64,000 nucleotides of DNA from positions 1 through 64,000 of the forward strand of contig NZ_BMPD01000003.1 in NCBI RefSeq assembly GCF_014647415.1, given 5' to 3'. The notes beneath the pieces are model-generated. The model was not told the DNA's origin. It did not search any database and saw only the letters and a list, made by a program, of their open reading frames with translations. Positions 32,449-41,474 of the stretch are shown piece after piece. The translations under genes and the position numbers were made by a program. The first letter of the stretch is position 1. Each line of letters opens with the position of its first letter. The stretch is from Haloarcula sebkhae (GTDB taxonomy: Archaea; Halobacteriota; Halobacteria; Halobacteriales; Haloarculaceae).

Positions 32449-34605
32449 TTATCGTTCGGTGGCGACGGCATCGACGCGGTCGGCAGTCAGTGCATCCAGC
32501 GGGACGACCGACGCGTCTGTTTCGTCTGCAACAAGGTCGAGCAAGCCAGCGCGGCCCGCGTCGCCAGCATTCACCACAACAGTCCGGTTGGCTTTCTCAC
32601 CGAGGGTCTGCGCCGCGGTTCTGGTCGCCGCGACCGGACTCCCGTCGGCGGTGTTCGCCCGGCCGTCAGTCACGACAACGACGACGCCGGCGTCCGGGTC
32701 CGCCCGGTCGAGTACCTCGCGCGCGGCCGTCAGTCCATCCGGCAGCGGCGTCCGGTCGCCGGTCGGGAGGTCCTTCAGGTGCCGGGCCGCCAGCGAGACA
32801 CTGTCGGTGGGCGGGAGCACCACGTCCGCGCCCTCGCCAGCGAAGGTGACGAACGCGACCTGATCGCGGGCCTGATAGGCGTCTTTCAGCAGTTCCAGCA
32901 CGGTGCCCTTTGCGGCTTTCATCGCCGGGCGCATTGACGCGCTCGCGTCGACGGCGAACACGACCAGCGTTTCGGCGTCGCCTGCGCGAACGGACTTCCG
33001 GAGATCCCGTGACTCGACGCGGCCACTCCCACGGCTGGCCGCCGCTCGAACCGACGCCGCGGCGTCGACCTCGTCGTCGCGGCCGGCGCGCTCGGTTCGG
33101 ACCGTTGCGCCGCGTTTCGTCCCCGTCGCGCTCGCACGGCCGCTTGCGCTCCCGCCATCCGTGTCGACCGACGGGGCGTCCACGTCAGGTGCGCCGCTGT
33201 CGCCGACTGCGGCACGGGACTGGCCCGGCAGTAGTGGGGTGGCGTTTTCCGGGTCCTCTGACCGGTCGGGTTCGCCCTCCTCGCCGTCGTCTATATCCTC
33301 GTCTTCACCCTCGCTGGCCTCTGCTTCCTGCCGCTTGCCGTCGCTGTCGGCCGAAGCGGGCGTCGGCTGCTCGCCGCGCTCGTCTGACTCGCCGTCGCCG
33401 TCCTCAGTGGATTGTTCTCTGTCGTCCGGTCGCTGTTCCTGCTGTTCGTTGCCATCGCTTGCCTCTCCATCACTTTCGCTATCTTCCGAGTCGCCACCGG
33501 CTGCTTCTTCCTCGCCGCCGTCTGCGTCGCTTTCCTCGTCATCGCGCTCTCCGTCTTCGACGGACTCCCTCTCCGACTCGTCCTCCCCCTCATCGAAGTG
33601 GTCGTCGAGCACGTCGTCTACGTCCGGCGCGTCCTCGAAGGGCCTGGAGGTGAGCCGGTGGGGCAGCGCGAACTCGGCGGCGCGTTCGATGTCCGATTCG
33701 AGGACTGTTGTCCGCCCGTCCAGCGCGGCAAACGTCCGGGCTGCCCGCGCTGTGGCGATGTCGCCGCGGTGGCCGTCGAGGCCGGCGTCCCGGCAGAGTT
33801 CGGCGATCTGTTCGCGGAACTCGCGGGCGAGGTCGACTTCCGGGAGCAGGTCGCGCGCGGTTCGCAGCCGCTCGCCCGGGCTGCGGTCTGGTTCGGTCTG
33901 TCTCTCCTCGTCGCCGCTTTCTCCGAGTGCTTGGTTGATGATGGCGACGCGGTCGTCTATGTCTTCGCAGGCGCTGACCTCGGTCTGGAGGGCGAAGCGG
34001 TCACGCAACTGCGGGCGCAGATCACCTTCTTCGGGGTTCATGGTCCCGACAAGCGTGAACTCGGCGGGGTGGGTGACAGTGACGCCGTCGCGCTCGACAC
34101 GGTTCTGGCCGCTGGCGGCCGCGTCGAGCAACACGTCCACGAGGTGGTCGTCCAGTAGATTCACCTCGTCCACGTAGAGGATACCGCGGTTTGCACGGGC
34201 GAGCAGGCCGGGATCGAACTCGTGGTCGCCATCGAGCGCGTCGGCAACCGACAGCGTGCCGACGACCCGATCCCGCGTCGCACCGAGGGGGAGCGTCACG
34301 AGCGGAACCGAACGGGTTTCGACCGGCGGGTCTGAGCGTGTCCGGCAGTCCTCGCATTGCTCGTCGGGCCGGTTCGGTGGACAGCCGTAGGGGCAGTCCG
34401 CGACGGCGCGCTGCTCGGGCAGCAGATCGGCGAGTGCGCGTACCGCCGTCGACTTCGCCGTTCCCTTCTCGCCGCGGACCAGCAAGCCGTCCAGGTCGTC
34501 GTCCGTCGCGACGGCCAGCAACCCGTCCTTAAGATCGCGCTGGCCGACGACGGCCGCGAACGTCGGTCCCTGCGAAGCTTTTTTGCCCGCGCCGAATACA
34601 ACCAT
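32449..34605 (-). CDS. Cobaltochelatase ChlI/ChlD-type fused subunit
   Basis: The protein has 718 residues. It is an ATP-driven AAA+ motor for CobN-dependent cobalt (or magnesium-type) chelation. An N-terminal ChlI-like AAA+ domain has Walker A GEKGTAKST (45-53), a Cys-containing insert DCPYGCPPNRPDEQCEDC and Walker B RGILYVDEVNLL. A very acidic Asp/Glu/Ser linker of about 150 residues follows (about 335-485). The C-terminal vWA domain has MIDAS motif FAVDASASM and later VTDGRANTADG. Thus both the I and D subunits are in one chain. It is divergent from cobN and shares operator site C. Confidence 0.9.
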   Translation of the reverse strand: MVVFGAGKKASQGPTFAAVVGQRDLKDGLLAVATDDDLDGLLVRGEKGTAKSTAVRALADLLPEQRAVADCPYGCPPNRPDEQCEDCRTRSDPPVETRSVPLVTLPLGATRDRVVGTLSVADALDGDHEFDPGLLARANRGILYVDEVNLLDDHLVDVLLDAAASGQNRVERDGVTVTHPAEFTLVGTMNPEEGDLRPQLRDRFALQTEVSACEDIDDRVAIINQALGESGDEERQTEPDRSPGERLRTARDLLPEVDLAREFREQIAELCRDAGLDGHRGDIATARAARTFAALDGRTTVLESDIERAAEFALPHRLTSRPFEDAPDVDDVLDDHFDEGEDESERESVEDGERDDEESDADGGEEEAAGGDSEDSESDGEASDGNEQQEQRPDDREQSTEDGDGESDERGEQPTPASADSDGKRQEAEASEGEDEDIDDGEEGEPDRSEDPENATPLLPGQSRAAVGDSGAPDVDAPSVDTDGGSASGRASATGTKRGATVRTERAGRDDEVDAAASVRAAASRGSGRVESRDLRKSVRAGDAETLVVFAVDASASMRPAMKAAKGTVLELLKDAYQARDQVAFVTFAGEGADVVLPPTDSVSLAARHLKDLPTGDRTPLPDGLTAAREVLDRADPDAGVVVVVTDGRANTADGSPVAATRTAAQTLGEKANRTVVVNAGDAGRAGLLDLVADETDASVVPLDALTADRVDAVATER

Positions 34606-34607
34606 AC

Positions 34608-34621
34608 TTGTATTAGTGCAA
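34608..34621. promoter_or_regulatory. Operator-like site C between chlID and cobN
   Basis: TTGTATTAGTGCAA on the plus strand is TTGCACTAATACAA on the minus strand, the same 14-mer as sites A and B. Only 35 bases separate the two start codons (34605 minus, 34641 plus). A TATA-like TTTAATAA (34629-34636) would serve chlID at about 26 bases, while the TATTAG inside the site itself would serve cobN at about 27 bases. A protein bound here could control both genes at once. Confidence 0.7.
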
Positions 34622-34640
34622 ACGGAGATTTAATAACGTT

Positions 34641-37600
34641 ATGCCACAGCTAGGACTCTACACCGCGACGGAGAACGAACTCGGGGCCGTCCAGCGGGCC
34701 GCGGGCGAGGTCGACGCCGACCTCGTCGTGCGCTCGGAGAGCGACCTTGACGACGAGCCAGCGGTCGAGGCGTTCGTCGACGAACTGACCGACGCCGACG
34801 CCGTCGTCCTCTGGCTCCACGGGGCCGAGGACAGTATGCCCGGCTACGACCTCGCCGTCGAGCGGTTACGCGAGGCCGGTGTCCCGCTCGTGGTGAAAGC
34901 GACGGGCGACGCCTTCGCCTTCGAGGACACGTCGGTCCCCGACGAGCACCGCGAGACCGTCTACGACTACCTCGACAAGGGCGGGGCGAGCAACGTTGCC
35001 AACTGTGTCCGCTACCTCGTCGCGCAGTACGGCGACGCCGACCCCTCGTACGACGACCCGGTGACACTGCCGACGGAGGGCGTCTACCATCCTGATCATC
35101 CGGGGGCGAGCATCGAGGACCTGCGGGCGACGTTCGACCCGTCGAAACCGACGGTCGCCGTGTGGTTCTACGAATCGCACTGGACTCACGAGAACACCCG
35201 CTACGTCGACGCACAGGTCCGGGCCATCGAGGCACAGGGGGCGAACTCGCTCCCGATATTCTGCGAGCCGGCGACCGACGCCGAGGGCCAGTGGAACGCC
35301 GAGCAGGTCACAGAGGAGTGGCTGCTCGATGCTGACGGCAACCCGCTCGTCGATGCCGTCTGCTCGTCGTTCATGTTCTCGCTGTCGATGGACGAACGCG
35401 GCCGCAGCGCCGACGACGAGGGCCAGAGCGCGGAGGATGTGTTCCTCGACAAACTCGGCGTTCCAGTCATCCAGACCGTGACGACGATGCGCTCGCGCTC
35501 GCGCTACGACAGCAGCGACACGGGCGTGATGGGCTTCGAACTCGCGCTCTCAGTCGCGCTACCGGAGTTCGACGGCAACGTCATTACGCACCCCATCTCG
35601 GGCAAGGAGCGGACCGACGACGACGCCGGCATCGGGAGCGCGCCGAAACAGCACTTCCCAATCGATGACCGGATCGACCACGTCGCTCGGCTGGCGGTCA
35701 ACTGGGCCGAACTGCGCCACACGCCCAACAACGAGAAGCAGGTCGCTGTCGTCCTGCACAACTACCCGCCGAGCGACGACGGCATCGGGACGGCATTCGG
35801 ATTGGATTCGCCCGAGAGCACGGTGAATCTCTTGGAGGAGCTTGACGCTCGTGGCTACGACCTCGGTGACACGATGCCCGATAGCGGCCAGTCGCTTGTC
35901 GAGCGCTTGACCGCACAGCTCACCCTCGACGACCGCTGGGTCGCGCCCGAGGACGTACGCGAAATGAGTGTCGACACCATCTCGCCGACCCAGTACGGCG
36001 AGTGGTTCGACGCGCTCGACGACGACTTCCGGGAGAACGTCGTCGAGGAGTGGGGCGACCCGCCGGACCGCCCGTTCGCAATTCCCGGCGTGGAGTTCGG
36101 CAACGTCCTTGTGACGGTCCAGCCACCGCGTGGCTTCGGCATGGACCCCTCGAAGGTGTACCACGACTCGGACCTCCAGCCGCCCCACGACTACGTCGCG
36201 TTCTATCGCTGGCTCCGCAACAGCTACGAGACGGATGCCGTCGTCCACCTCGGGACCCACGGCAGTCTGGAGTGGCTGCCGGGCAAGACTGTCGGGCTGG
36301 ACGGCGAGAGCGCACCGGACCAGCTGATCGACGACATCCCGAACGTCTACCCGTACATCGTCAACAACCCTGGCGAGGGAACGCAGGCGAAGCGACGGTC
36401 CTACGCCGCCATCGTGGACTACCTGACGCCGGTGATGGCCAACGCCGGCACGTACGACGATCTGGCCGACTTAGAGGAACTGGCCGACCGCTACCGCGAG
36501 GCCGGCATGGAGGACGCTCGCACTGACGACGGCGAACACATCGCCGAGCAGATCCGCCAGACGGTGGACGAACTCGACCTCGCCGTGGAACTCGGCATCG
36601 CTGGCGAGATCAACGAGAAGGCCGACGTTCGCGGTCCGGATGAAGCCGGGTCGACACTTGCAGAGGGTGCCGTGGACGGTGCGGAACTTGATATCGACAC
36701 CCTCGTCGAACGCGTTCACGAGTACCTTACGGACGTGAAGACGACGCAGATCCGGAAGGGGTTGCACACGATGGGCGAACCGCCGGCCGACGACCGGCTG
36801 GTCGATTATCTGGTCGCCCTGACTCGCCTCGAGAACCCCGGCGCGCCGTCGCTGCGGGAGAGCGTCGCCGGCGTGCTCGGCGTCGACTACGACAAGCTCC
36901 GGAACGCGCCGGGCGAGTACGACGAGACGCTGGGGATGACCTACGCCGAGGCCGCCGACCACGTCCACGAGACAAGCAAGGACCTCGTCCGGACGCTGGC
37001 CGAGCACGACTTCGATGTGCCCGAGAGCGAACTCGAAGACAGCAGCTCGGAGGTGAACATGAATCTCCTCGTCGTGGATATTGAACCGCTCGGCGATGCG
37101 CGCGTGCGTTCGGGCGCACACGACGACCTGCGCGAGGCGCTGGCCTACATCTGTGAGGAGGCGGCCCCGCGGGTGGCCGGCGCGGCCGACGAGATTCCCC
37201 GTACCGCCGACGCGCTGGCCGGCGAGTACGTCCCGCCGGGCGGCTCCGGTGCGCCGACCCGCGGCGGCGTCGACCTGCTTCCCACAGCCAGAAACTTCTA
37301 CACGCTGGACCCGCGCAAGGTCCCGGCGAAGACGGCGTGGGACGTGGGCAGCGAGGTCGCCGACGGCGTACTGGAGCGCCACGAAACCGACGAAGGCGAG
37401 TACCCCGAGGAGATCGGCGTCGTCGTCTGGGGCACACCGACTGTTCGGACTCGCGGCGAGACCATTGCACAGGTGCTCGCGCTGATGGGCGTCGAACCGG
37501 TCTGGTCCGACGCCGGCCGCGTTGAGGACGTGGAGCCGATTCCGCTTGAGGAACTCGGACGCCCTCGCATCGACGTGACGACGCGTGTCTCCGGCCTGTT

Positions 37601-38579
37601 CCGCGATGCGTTCCCGGCGGCTGCGGGGGTCGTCCACGACGCCGTCGACGCCGTTGTCGATCTCGACGAACCCCACGAGATGAACTACGTGAAGAAACAC
37701 GTCGAGGAGGAGACCGACGACCTCGTCGCCGATGGCATGGACGAAGGCGACGCCGAGAGCGCCGCGAAACACCGCGTCTTTACGACCCGGCCCGGCGGAT
37801 ACGGAGCCGGGACGAACAAGGCTGTCGACGAGGGCAACTGGGACGACCGCTCTGACCTCGCCGACGTGTACGTCCAGTGGGGCGGCTACGCGATGGGGTC
37901 GCGCGGCCGGGTGAGCGACGCCCACGACGCCTTCGAGCGCCGTCTCTCCTCGGTCGACGCGACGGTCAAGATCGAGGACACCGCCGAACAAGACGAGTTC
38001 GACTCCTCGGACTGGTACGCCTTCCACGGCGGCTTCATCTCCGCAGTGACCGAGATTGCGGGCGAGGAACCGAACTCCTACGTCGGGGACTCCTCGGACC
38101 CGGACAACGTTGATGTCTACACCAACGAGGAGAAAGTCCGCAAGGCGATGCGCGCACGCGTACTCAACCCTTCGTGGCTCGACTCGATGGAAGAACACGG
38201 GTACAAGGGCGCTGGTGACCTCTCGACGACGGTCGATGTGGTGCTGGGCTGGGACGCGACGACCGACGTGGTCAGCGATACCCTCTGGGAGGACGTGGCC
38301 GAGCGCTACGCCTTCGACGAGGACCGTCAAGACTGGCTCCGGGACGTGAACCCCTGGGCGCTGGACTCGATCACCGACACGTTACTCGAAGCTATCGACC
38401 GCGGGCTCTGGGACGCTGACGACGAGACTCGGGACCGCCTGCGGGACCTGAATCTGGAAGTGGACGGTGACTTGGAGAGCCGAGCGACGGGGGGTCCGGA
38501 GCGAGGCTCTCCGAAGGAGCGAGCGGGGAGCAGTGCGACCCGCGAGCAGGACGAGGAGGTGACTTCAGATGACGACTAA
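34641..38579 (+). CDS. Cobaltochelatase large subunit CobN
   Basis: The protein has 1312 residues. It is the hydrogenobyrinate a,c-diamide (or related) cobalt-chelating subunit, the BchH/ChlH homologue that works with a ChlI/ChlD-like motor. The BchH/CobN signature VHLGTHGSLEWLPGK lies near residue 535, with VRSGAHDDLREALAYI and a late FHGGFISAVTEIAG among other conserved blocks. The N-terminus (LGLYTATENELGAVQRA) is typical. The last 30 residues derive from a GC-rich repeat also present at 39310. The gene overlaps cbiC by 11 bases. Confidence 0.95.
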   Translation: MPQLGLYTATENELGAVQRAAGEVDADLVVRSESDLDDEPAVEAFVDELTDADAVVLWLHGAEDSMPGYDLAVERLREAGVPLVVKATGDAFAFEDTSVPDEHRETVYDYLDKGGASNVANCVRYLVAQYGDADPSYDDPVTLPTEGVYHPDHPGASIEDLRATFDPSKPTVAVWFYESHWTHENTRYVDAQVRAIEAQGANSLPIFCEPATDAEGQWNAEQVTEEWLLDADGNPLVDAVCSSFMFSLSMDERGRSADDEGQSAEDVFLDKLGVPVIQTVTTMRSRSRYDSSDTGVMGFELALSVALPEFDGNVITHPISGKERTDDDAGIGSAPKQHFPIDDRIDHVARLAVNWAELRHTPNNEKQVAVVLHNYPPSDDGIGTAFGLDSPESTVNLLEELDARGYDLGDTMPDSGQSLVERLTAQLTLDDRWVAPEDVREMSVDTISPTQYGEWFDALDDDFRENVVEEWGDPPDRPFAIPGVEFGNVLVTVQPPRGFGMDPSKVYHDSDLQPPHDYVAFYRWLRNSYETDAVVHLGTHGSLEWLPGKTVGLDGESAPDQLIDDIPNVYPYIVNNPGEGTQAKRRSYAAIVDYLTPVMANAGTYDDLADLEELADRYREAGMEDARTDDGEHIAEQIRQTVDELDLAVELGIAGEINEKADVRGPDEAGSTLAEGAVDGAELDIDTLVERVHEYLTDVKTTQIRKGLHTMGEPPADDRLVDYLVALTRLENPGAPSLRESVAGVLGVDYDKLRNAPGEYDETLGMTYAEAADHVHETSKDLVRTLAEHDFDVPESELEDSSSEVNMNLLVVDIEPLGDARVRSGAHDDLREALAYICEEAAPRVAGAADEIPRTADALAGEYVPPGGSGAPTRGGVDLLPTARNFYTLDPRKVPAKTAWDVGSEVADGVLERHETDEGEYPEEIGVVVWGTPTVRTRGETIAQVLALMGVEPVWSDAGRVEDVEPIPLEELGRPRIDVTTRVSGLFRDAFPAAAGVVHDAVDAVVDLDEPHEMNYVKKHVEEETDDLVADGMDEGDAESAAKHRVFTTRPGGYGAGTNKAVDEGNWDDRSDLADVYVQWGGYAMGSRGRVSDAHDAFERRLSSVDATVKIEDTAEQDEFDSSDWYAFHGGFISAVTEIAGEEPNSYVGDSSDPDNVDVYTNEEKVRKAMRARVLNPSWLDSMEEHGYKGAGDLSTTVDVVLGWDATTDVVSDTLWEDVAERYAFDEDRQDWLRDVNPWALDSITDTLLEAIDRGLWDADDETRDRLRDLNLEVDGDLESRATGGPERGSPKERAGSSATREQDEEVTSDDD
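38517..38547 (+). repeat. GC-rich repeat element, copy 1 (inside cobN 3' end)
   Basis: GAGCGAGCGGGGAG, then CAGTG, then CGACCCGCGAGC. The same two blocks recur at 39310-39338 with GAA between them. Here it encodes part of a low-complexity C-terminus of CobN (ERAGSSATREQ). It looks like an inserted or expanded repeat rather than conserved protein. Confidence 0.5.
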
Positions 38580-39294
38580 CACGGACGATGCGACAGACGG
38601 TGACGCGAACAGCGACGATGACTTTGAGGAGTACGCCGACCTCGGCGCGACCACCTCGAACGCGATGGACATCGCGGAGACGTCGATGGACCGCGTGCGC
38701 GAACTCGTCCCGGACGAGACGCTGGCCGACCGGATTCGCCAGAAGTCCGTCCACGCGACCGGCGACCCCGAGTTCCAGCACCTGGTCCGGTTCACCGGCA
38801 CGGACGACGACGAACCGATTCGTACTGGGGCGCGCGCCGTCCTCGATGAACAGCCCATCGTCACCGACATCACGATGGTCAAGGCCGGCATCACCGGTCG
38901 CGGCCACGACTGCCCGGTCCAGAAGGCCATCGGTAACGGCGCGGAACTGGCCGCCGAAACCGGGATGACCCGGACGGCCGCGTCGGTGCTCGAACTCGAC
39001 AAGCAGGGCGTCTACGACGGGGCCATCGCCGTCGTCGGGAACGCGCCGACGGCTGCACTCGCGTTGGCGGACTGTATCGAGGACGGCACGCGCCCGGCGG
39101 TGGTCGTCGCCACGCCGGTCGGCTTCGTCAAGGCCGCCGAGAGCCGGGAACGGCTCCGGGAGGTCGCCACCGAGCATGGTGTCCCGACCATCACGAACGT
39201 CGGCCGCCGCGGCGGGAGCGGGCTGGCCGCCGGGCTGACGAACGAACTGGTGCACGTGGCGTCGGACGTGCGCGAGGGTGTGGTCGATCTATGA
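38569..39294 (+). CDS. Precorrin-8X methylmutase CbiC
   Basis: The protein has 241 residues. It moves the methyl group from C11 to C12, producing (cobyrinate-type) hydrogenobyrinic acid. Conserved segments are SMDRVRELVPDETLADRIRQ, RQKSVHATGDPEF, TDITMVKAGI, AVVGNAPTAALALAD and PVGFVKAAESRERL, then TNVGRRGGSGLAAG. The acidic N-terminal 25 residues are a halophilic extension. It overlaps cobN by 11 bases. Confidence 0.94.
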   Translation: MTTNTDDATDGDANSDDDFEEYADLGATTSNAMDIAETSMDRVRELVPDETLADRIRQKSVHATGDPEFQHLVRFTGTDDDEPIRTGARAVLDEQPIVTDITMVKAGITGRGHDCPVQKAIGNGAELAAETGMTRTAASVLELDKQGVYDGAIAVVGNAPTAALALADCIEDGTRPAVVVATPVGFVKAAESRERLREVATEHGVPTITNVGRRGGSGLAAGLTNELVHVASDVREGVVDL

Positions 39295-39309
39295 CCACAC
39301 TCTCGGAAC

Positions 39310-39338
39310 GAGCGAGCGGGGAGGAACGACCCGCGAGC
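39310..39338 (+). repeat. GC-rich repeat element, copy 2 (between cbiC and cbiE)
   Basis: GAGCGAGCGGGGAG, then GAA, then CGACCCGCGAGC, matching the element at 38517-38547 except for the centre. It fills most of the 66-base gap between cbiC and cbiE. A 25-codon frame from 39291 runs through it and overlaps the cbiE start, possibly giving translational coupling. Confidence 0.5.
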
Positions 39339-39360
39339 CGTGAGGGAGGAGTTTCGCTGG

Positions 39361-40119
39361 ATGGCTGACGACTACAATCTTGACTCCGGACCGGACCCGG
39401 CCGATATTGCGGCGAGCACGCCCGAGGACCCCGACGCGGACGGGCCGGTCCACGCCGTCGGCATTGGCCCGGGGAACCCTGACTTCCTGACGCCGTGCGG
39501 TGAGCAGGCGATCCGCGAGGCCGACGTCGTCGTCGGCTTCGAGACGGTGGTCGACTTCGTTGCCGACCGGACCGATGCGGACCTGCTGACCTGTGGCTAC
39601 CGCGACGAACTTGACACGCTGGACGCTTTCGCCCAGCGCGTAGCCGACGGCGAGCGCGGGACCGCGGTCGCGATGGGCGACCCGAACCACTCGGGCTACC
39701 AGTTTGTCGGGAAGGTCCAGCGTGCCGTCGACCGCCCCGTCCGCGTCGTTCCGGGCATCTCCTCGCTGCAGATCGCCGCCAGCCGTGCCCGAACACCGAT
39801 GGAGGACACGACCTTTGTCACGCTACACAAGAGCGGTGATCTCTCGGCAGATCTCGACCGGCTTCGGAGCGACGTGGGCGACCGACACCTGCTCGTCCTC
39901 CCGCGCCCGTTCGACCTGATGCCCGAGGACATCGCCTCCGAGCTGTTGGATGCCGGCGGCGATCCCGATCTGCCGGCGCTGGTCTACGAGCGCCTCACCC
40001 ATGATGACGAGGCCCGGACCGCGACGACGCTCGGTGATCTCGCGGAGGATGCCGGCGGTGACAGCAGGGACGACACGCAGTTCTCAGACCTGTCCGTGTT
40101 CGTCGTCCGGCGGGAGTGA
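39361..40119 (+). CDS. Cobalt-precorrin-7 C5-methyltransferase CbiE
   Basis: The protein has 252 residues. It performs SAM-dependent C5 methylation, the partner reaction to CbiT. The start MADDYNLDSGPDPADIAAS is preferred to an upstream ATG (39340) that lies in the repeat-derived sequence. Motifs are VHAVGIGPGNPDFLTPCGEQ, VAMGDPNHSGYQFVGKV and VVPGISSLQIAASRA, then LVLPRPFDLMPED, typical of CbiE. It is the last gene of the cobN-cbiC-cbiE unit. Confidence 0.92.
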   Translation: MADDYNLDSGPDPADIAASTPEDPDADGPVHAVGIGPGNPDFLTPCGEQAIREADVVVGFETVVDFVADRTDADLLTCGYRDELDTLDAFAQRVADGERGTAVAMGDPNHSGYQFVGKVQRAVDRPVRVVPGISSLQIAASRARTPMEDTTFVTLHKSGDLSADLDRLRSDVGDRHLLVLPRPFDLMPEDIASELLDAGGDPDLPALVYERLTHDDEARTATTLGDLAEDAGGDSRDDTQFSDLSVFVVRRE

Positions 40120-40143
40120 TGCAGGTCCCCGCTCCAGTCTTGC

Positions 40144-40611
40144 TTAGCTAACTGCAGTTGTCTGTCCCTGCCGTCGCCTGTACTCGTTGATCAACCGGAA
40201 CGCGAGCACGTATCCGATAGCGGCGAACACGACGGCCAGGATGACGTTCCCCGTCCACAGTCGGACCAGCACGTCACCACCCATCGACATTGACACACCG
40301 TCGAATGACAGCCCGGGTACCGGCCCCAGAATCCGGTTGCCGAGCCAGAAGCTCGTCGCGTACACGCCCCACTTGACCGGCGGATTGAGTATCAGCACCG
40401 AGGCAAACAGCGCGACCTTGCTGAGTTGTCTGAACAGGTACGCGAGGACGAGGAAGGCGATGAACCCAGTGCCAAGCGTCGGTAGTGCGGTGAGAAACAC
40501 GCCGACGCTGAAGCTCATAGCGACCTCTCGCGGAGAGTGGTCTTCTATCAGCGCGGCCACTAGCTTCTCTTTGATCTGGTCCCGCGTCTGCGCTACTCGT
40601 CGGCGAACCAT
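40144..40611 (-). CDS. DUF2062-family membrane protein
   Basis: The protein has 155 residues. It has a short basic N-terminus, then VAMSFSVGVFLTALPTLG, AFLVLAYLFRQLSKVA, SVLILNPPVKWGVYATSFW and a final helix VVFAAIGYVLAF, the DUF2062 pattern with its NP motif. It is a polytopic inner-membrane protein of unknown function. It is convergent with cbiE and not obviously part of the B12 unit. Confidence 0.8.
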   Translation of the reverse strand: MVRRRVAQTRDQIKEKLVAALIEDHSPREVAMSFSVGVFLTALPTLGTGFIAFLVLAYLFRQLSKVALFASVLILNPPVKWGVYATSFWLGNRILGPVPGLSFDGVSMSMGGDVLVRLWTGNVILAVVFAAIGYVLAFRLINEYRRRQGQTTAVS

Positions 40612-40687
40612 CTACGTGCCAGAACGTACCGTGGGTACAAATCGCTTCCTCTCGTTCGTCGCTCCCGGTTCTGCCGCTGCGACAGCC

Positions 40688-41461
40688 CTAATCGCCCTCG
40701 CCGTCGGTCGCCATCGGCCGGTTTGTGGCAGCCAGCGTCGCCTCGAAGGTCTGTGGGGTACGTGTGTCTGCCATCGTCCGTGCCGTCTCGACGGCGGTTG
40801 CAATGGCTTCGGTGACAAGCGGGTGGTCGTCCAGCGTGTCAGTGTAGGCGAGTCCGCCCCTGTCAAGGTCGAGTTTGGCGGGAATCTGTGTCTCCGTCGC
40901 GTCGCTCGGAGCGAGAAAGAGCGGTACGGCGACGGCGTGGTCGTGGGTGAGGTTGTACCTGACGCATTCGACGGCGGGGTTCTGGAGCAGATAGCACGGT
41001 TCGACCTCGCCGAAGGCCGAACGCTCGCGCAAGCGCTCGGCGTGGTACTCCGTCACCTGACGCTGATACGGCTTGCCGCTGGAGCCGAAGGCGACGAGTG
41101 CGACAGAGGAGTCGGCGGCCTCCGGGACTGCAGCAGCGGCGCGGTCCCGGAGCGCTTCGGTCAACAGCGGACTTCGGCCGACTGGTTCACAGTAGTGCAT
41201 CTCGGCGTCAACCTCGTCGAGTACCGCCGGCACGTCCGTGACTGTCGCATGGTCGTGCGCGACGGTCATCGGCAGCGCGAACACGCGGTCGGCGTCGATG
41301 GCTACCAGTTCGTCGCGTAACTCCCGACGGGGTTCGTGGTCGTAGGTCAGCACCGTCACGTCGGTGGCTACTCCGCGCTCGCGCAGACGGCGAGCGTGTG
41401 TCTCGTAGGGCGTAGCGCGTGACGTGTCCCGACCGATGAGCAGGAGTGTGTCGTGTGGCAT
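40688..41461 (-). CDS. Divergent second CbiX-like protein
   Basis: The protein has 257 residues. The tandem chelatase-fold halves are visible: DTLLLIGRDTSRATPYETH and then SVALVAFGSSGKPYQRQVT, with ERLRERSAFGEVEPCYL, and near the end of the second half AVAVPLFLAPSDATE. However, the GHGS metal-binding histidine is Arg in the first half (IGRDTS) and Phe in the second (AFGSSG), so cobalt chelation is uncertain. HDHATVTDVP and NLTHDHAVAV supply other histidines. It lies near the B12 genes and follows a palindromic promoter region. Confidence 0.65.
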   Translation of the reverse strand: MPHDTLLLIGRDTSRATPYETHARRLRERGVATDVTVLTYDHEPRRELRDELVAIDADRVFALPMTVAHDHATVTDVPAVLDEVDAEMHYCEPVGRSPLLTEALRDRAAAAVPEAADSSVALVAFGSSGKPYQRQVTEYHAERLRERSAFGEVEPCYLLQNPAVECVRYNLTHDHAVAVPLFLAPSDATETQIPAKLDLDRGGLAYTDTLDDHPLVTEAIATAVETARTMADTRTPQTFEATLAATNRPMATDGEGD

Positions 41462-41474
41462 TGGTAGCTCCCAA

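Noticed and set aside
33290..33600. Separate plus-strand gene opposite the chelatase linker
   Set aside because: The long Ser-rich frame is a shadow of the Asp/Glu/Ser-rich linker of the ChlI/ChlD protein.
36471..38330. Long minus-strand frame opposite cobN
   Set aside because: A shadow of CobN arising from third-position GC bias.
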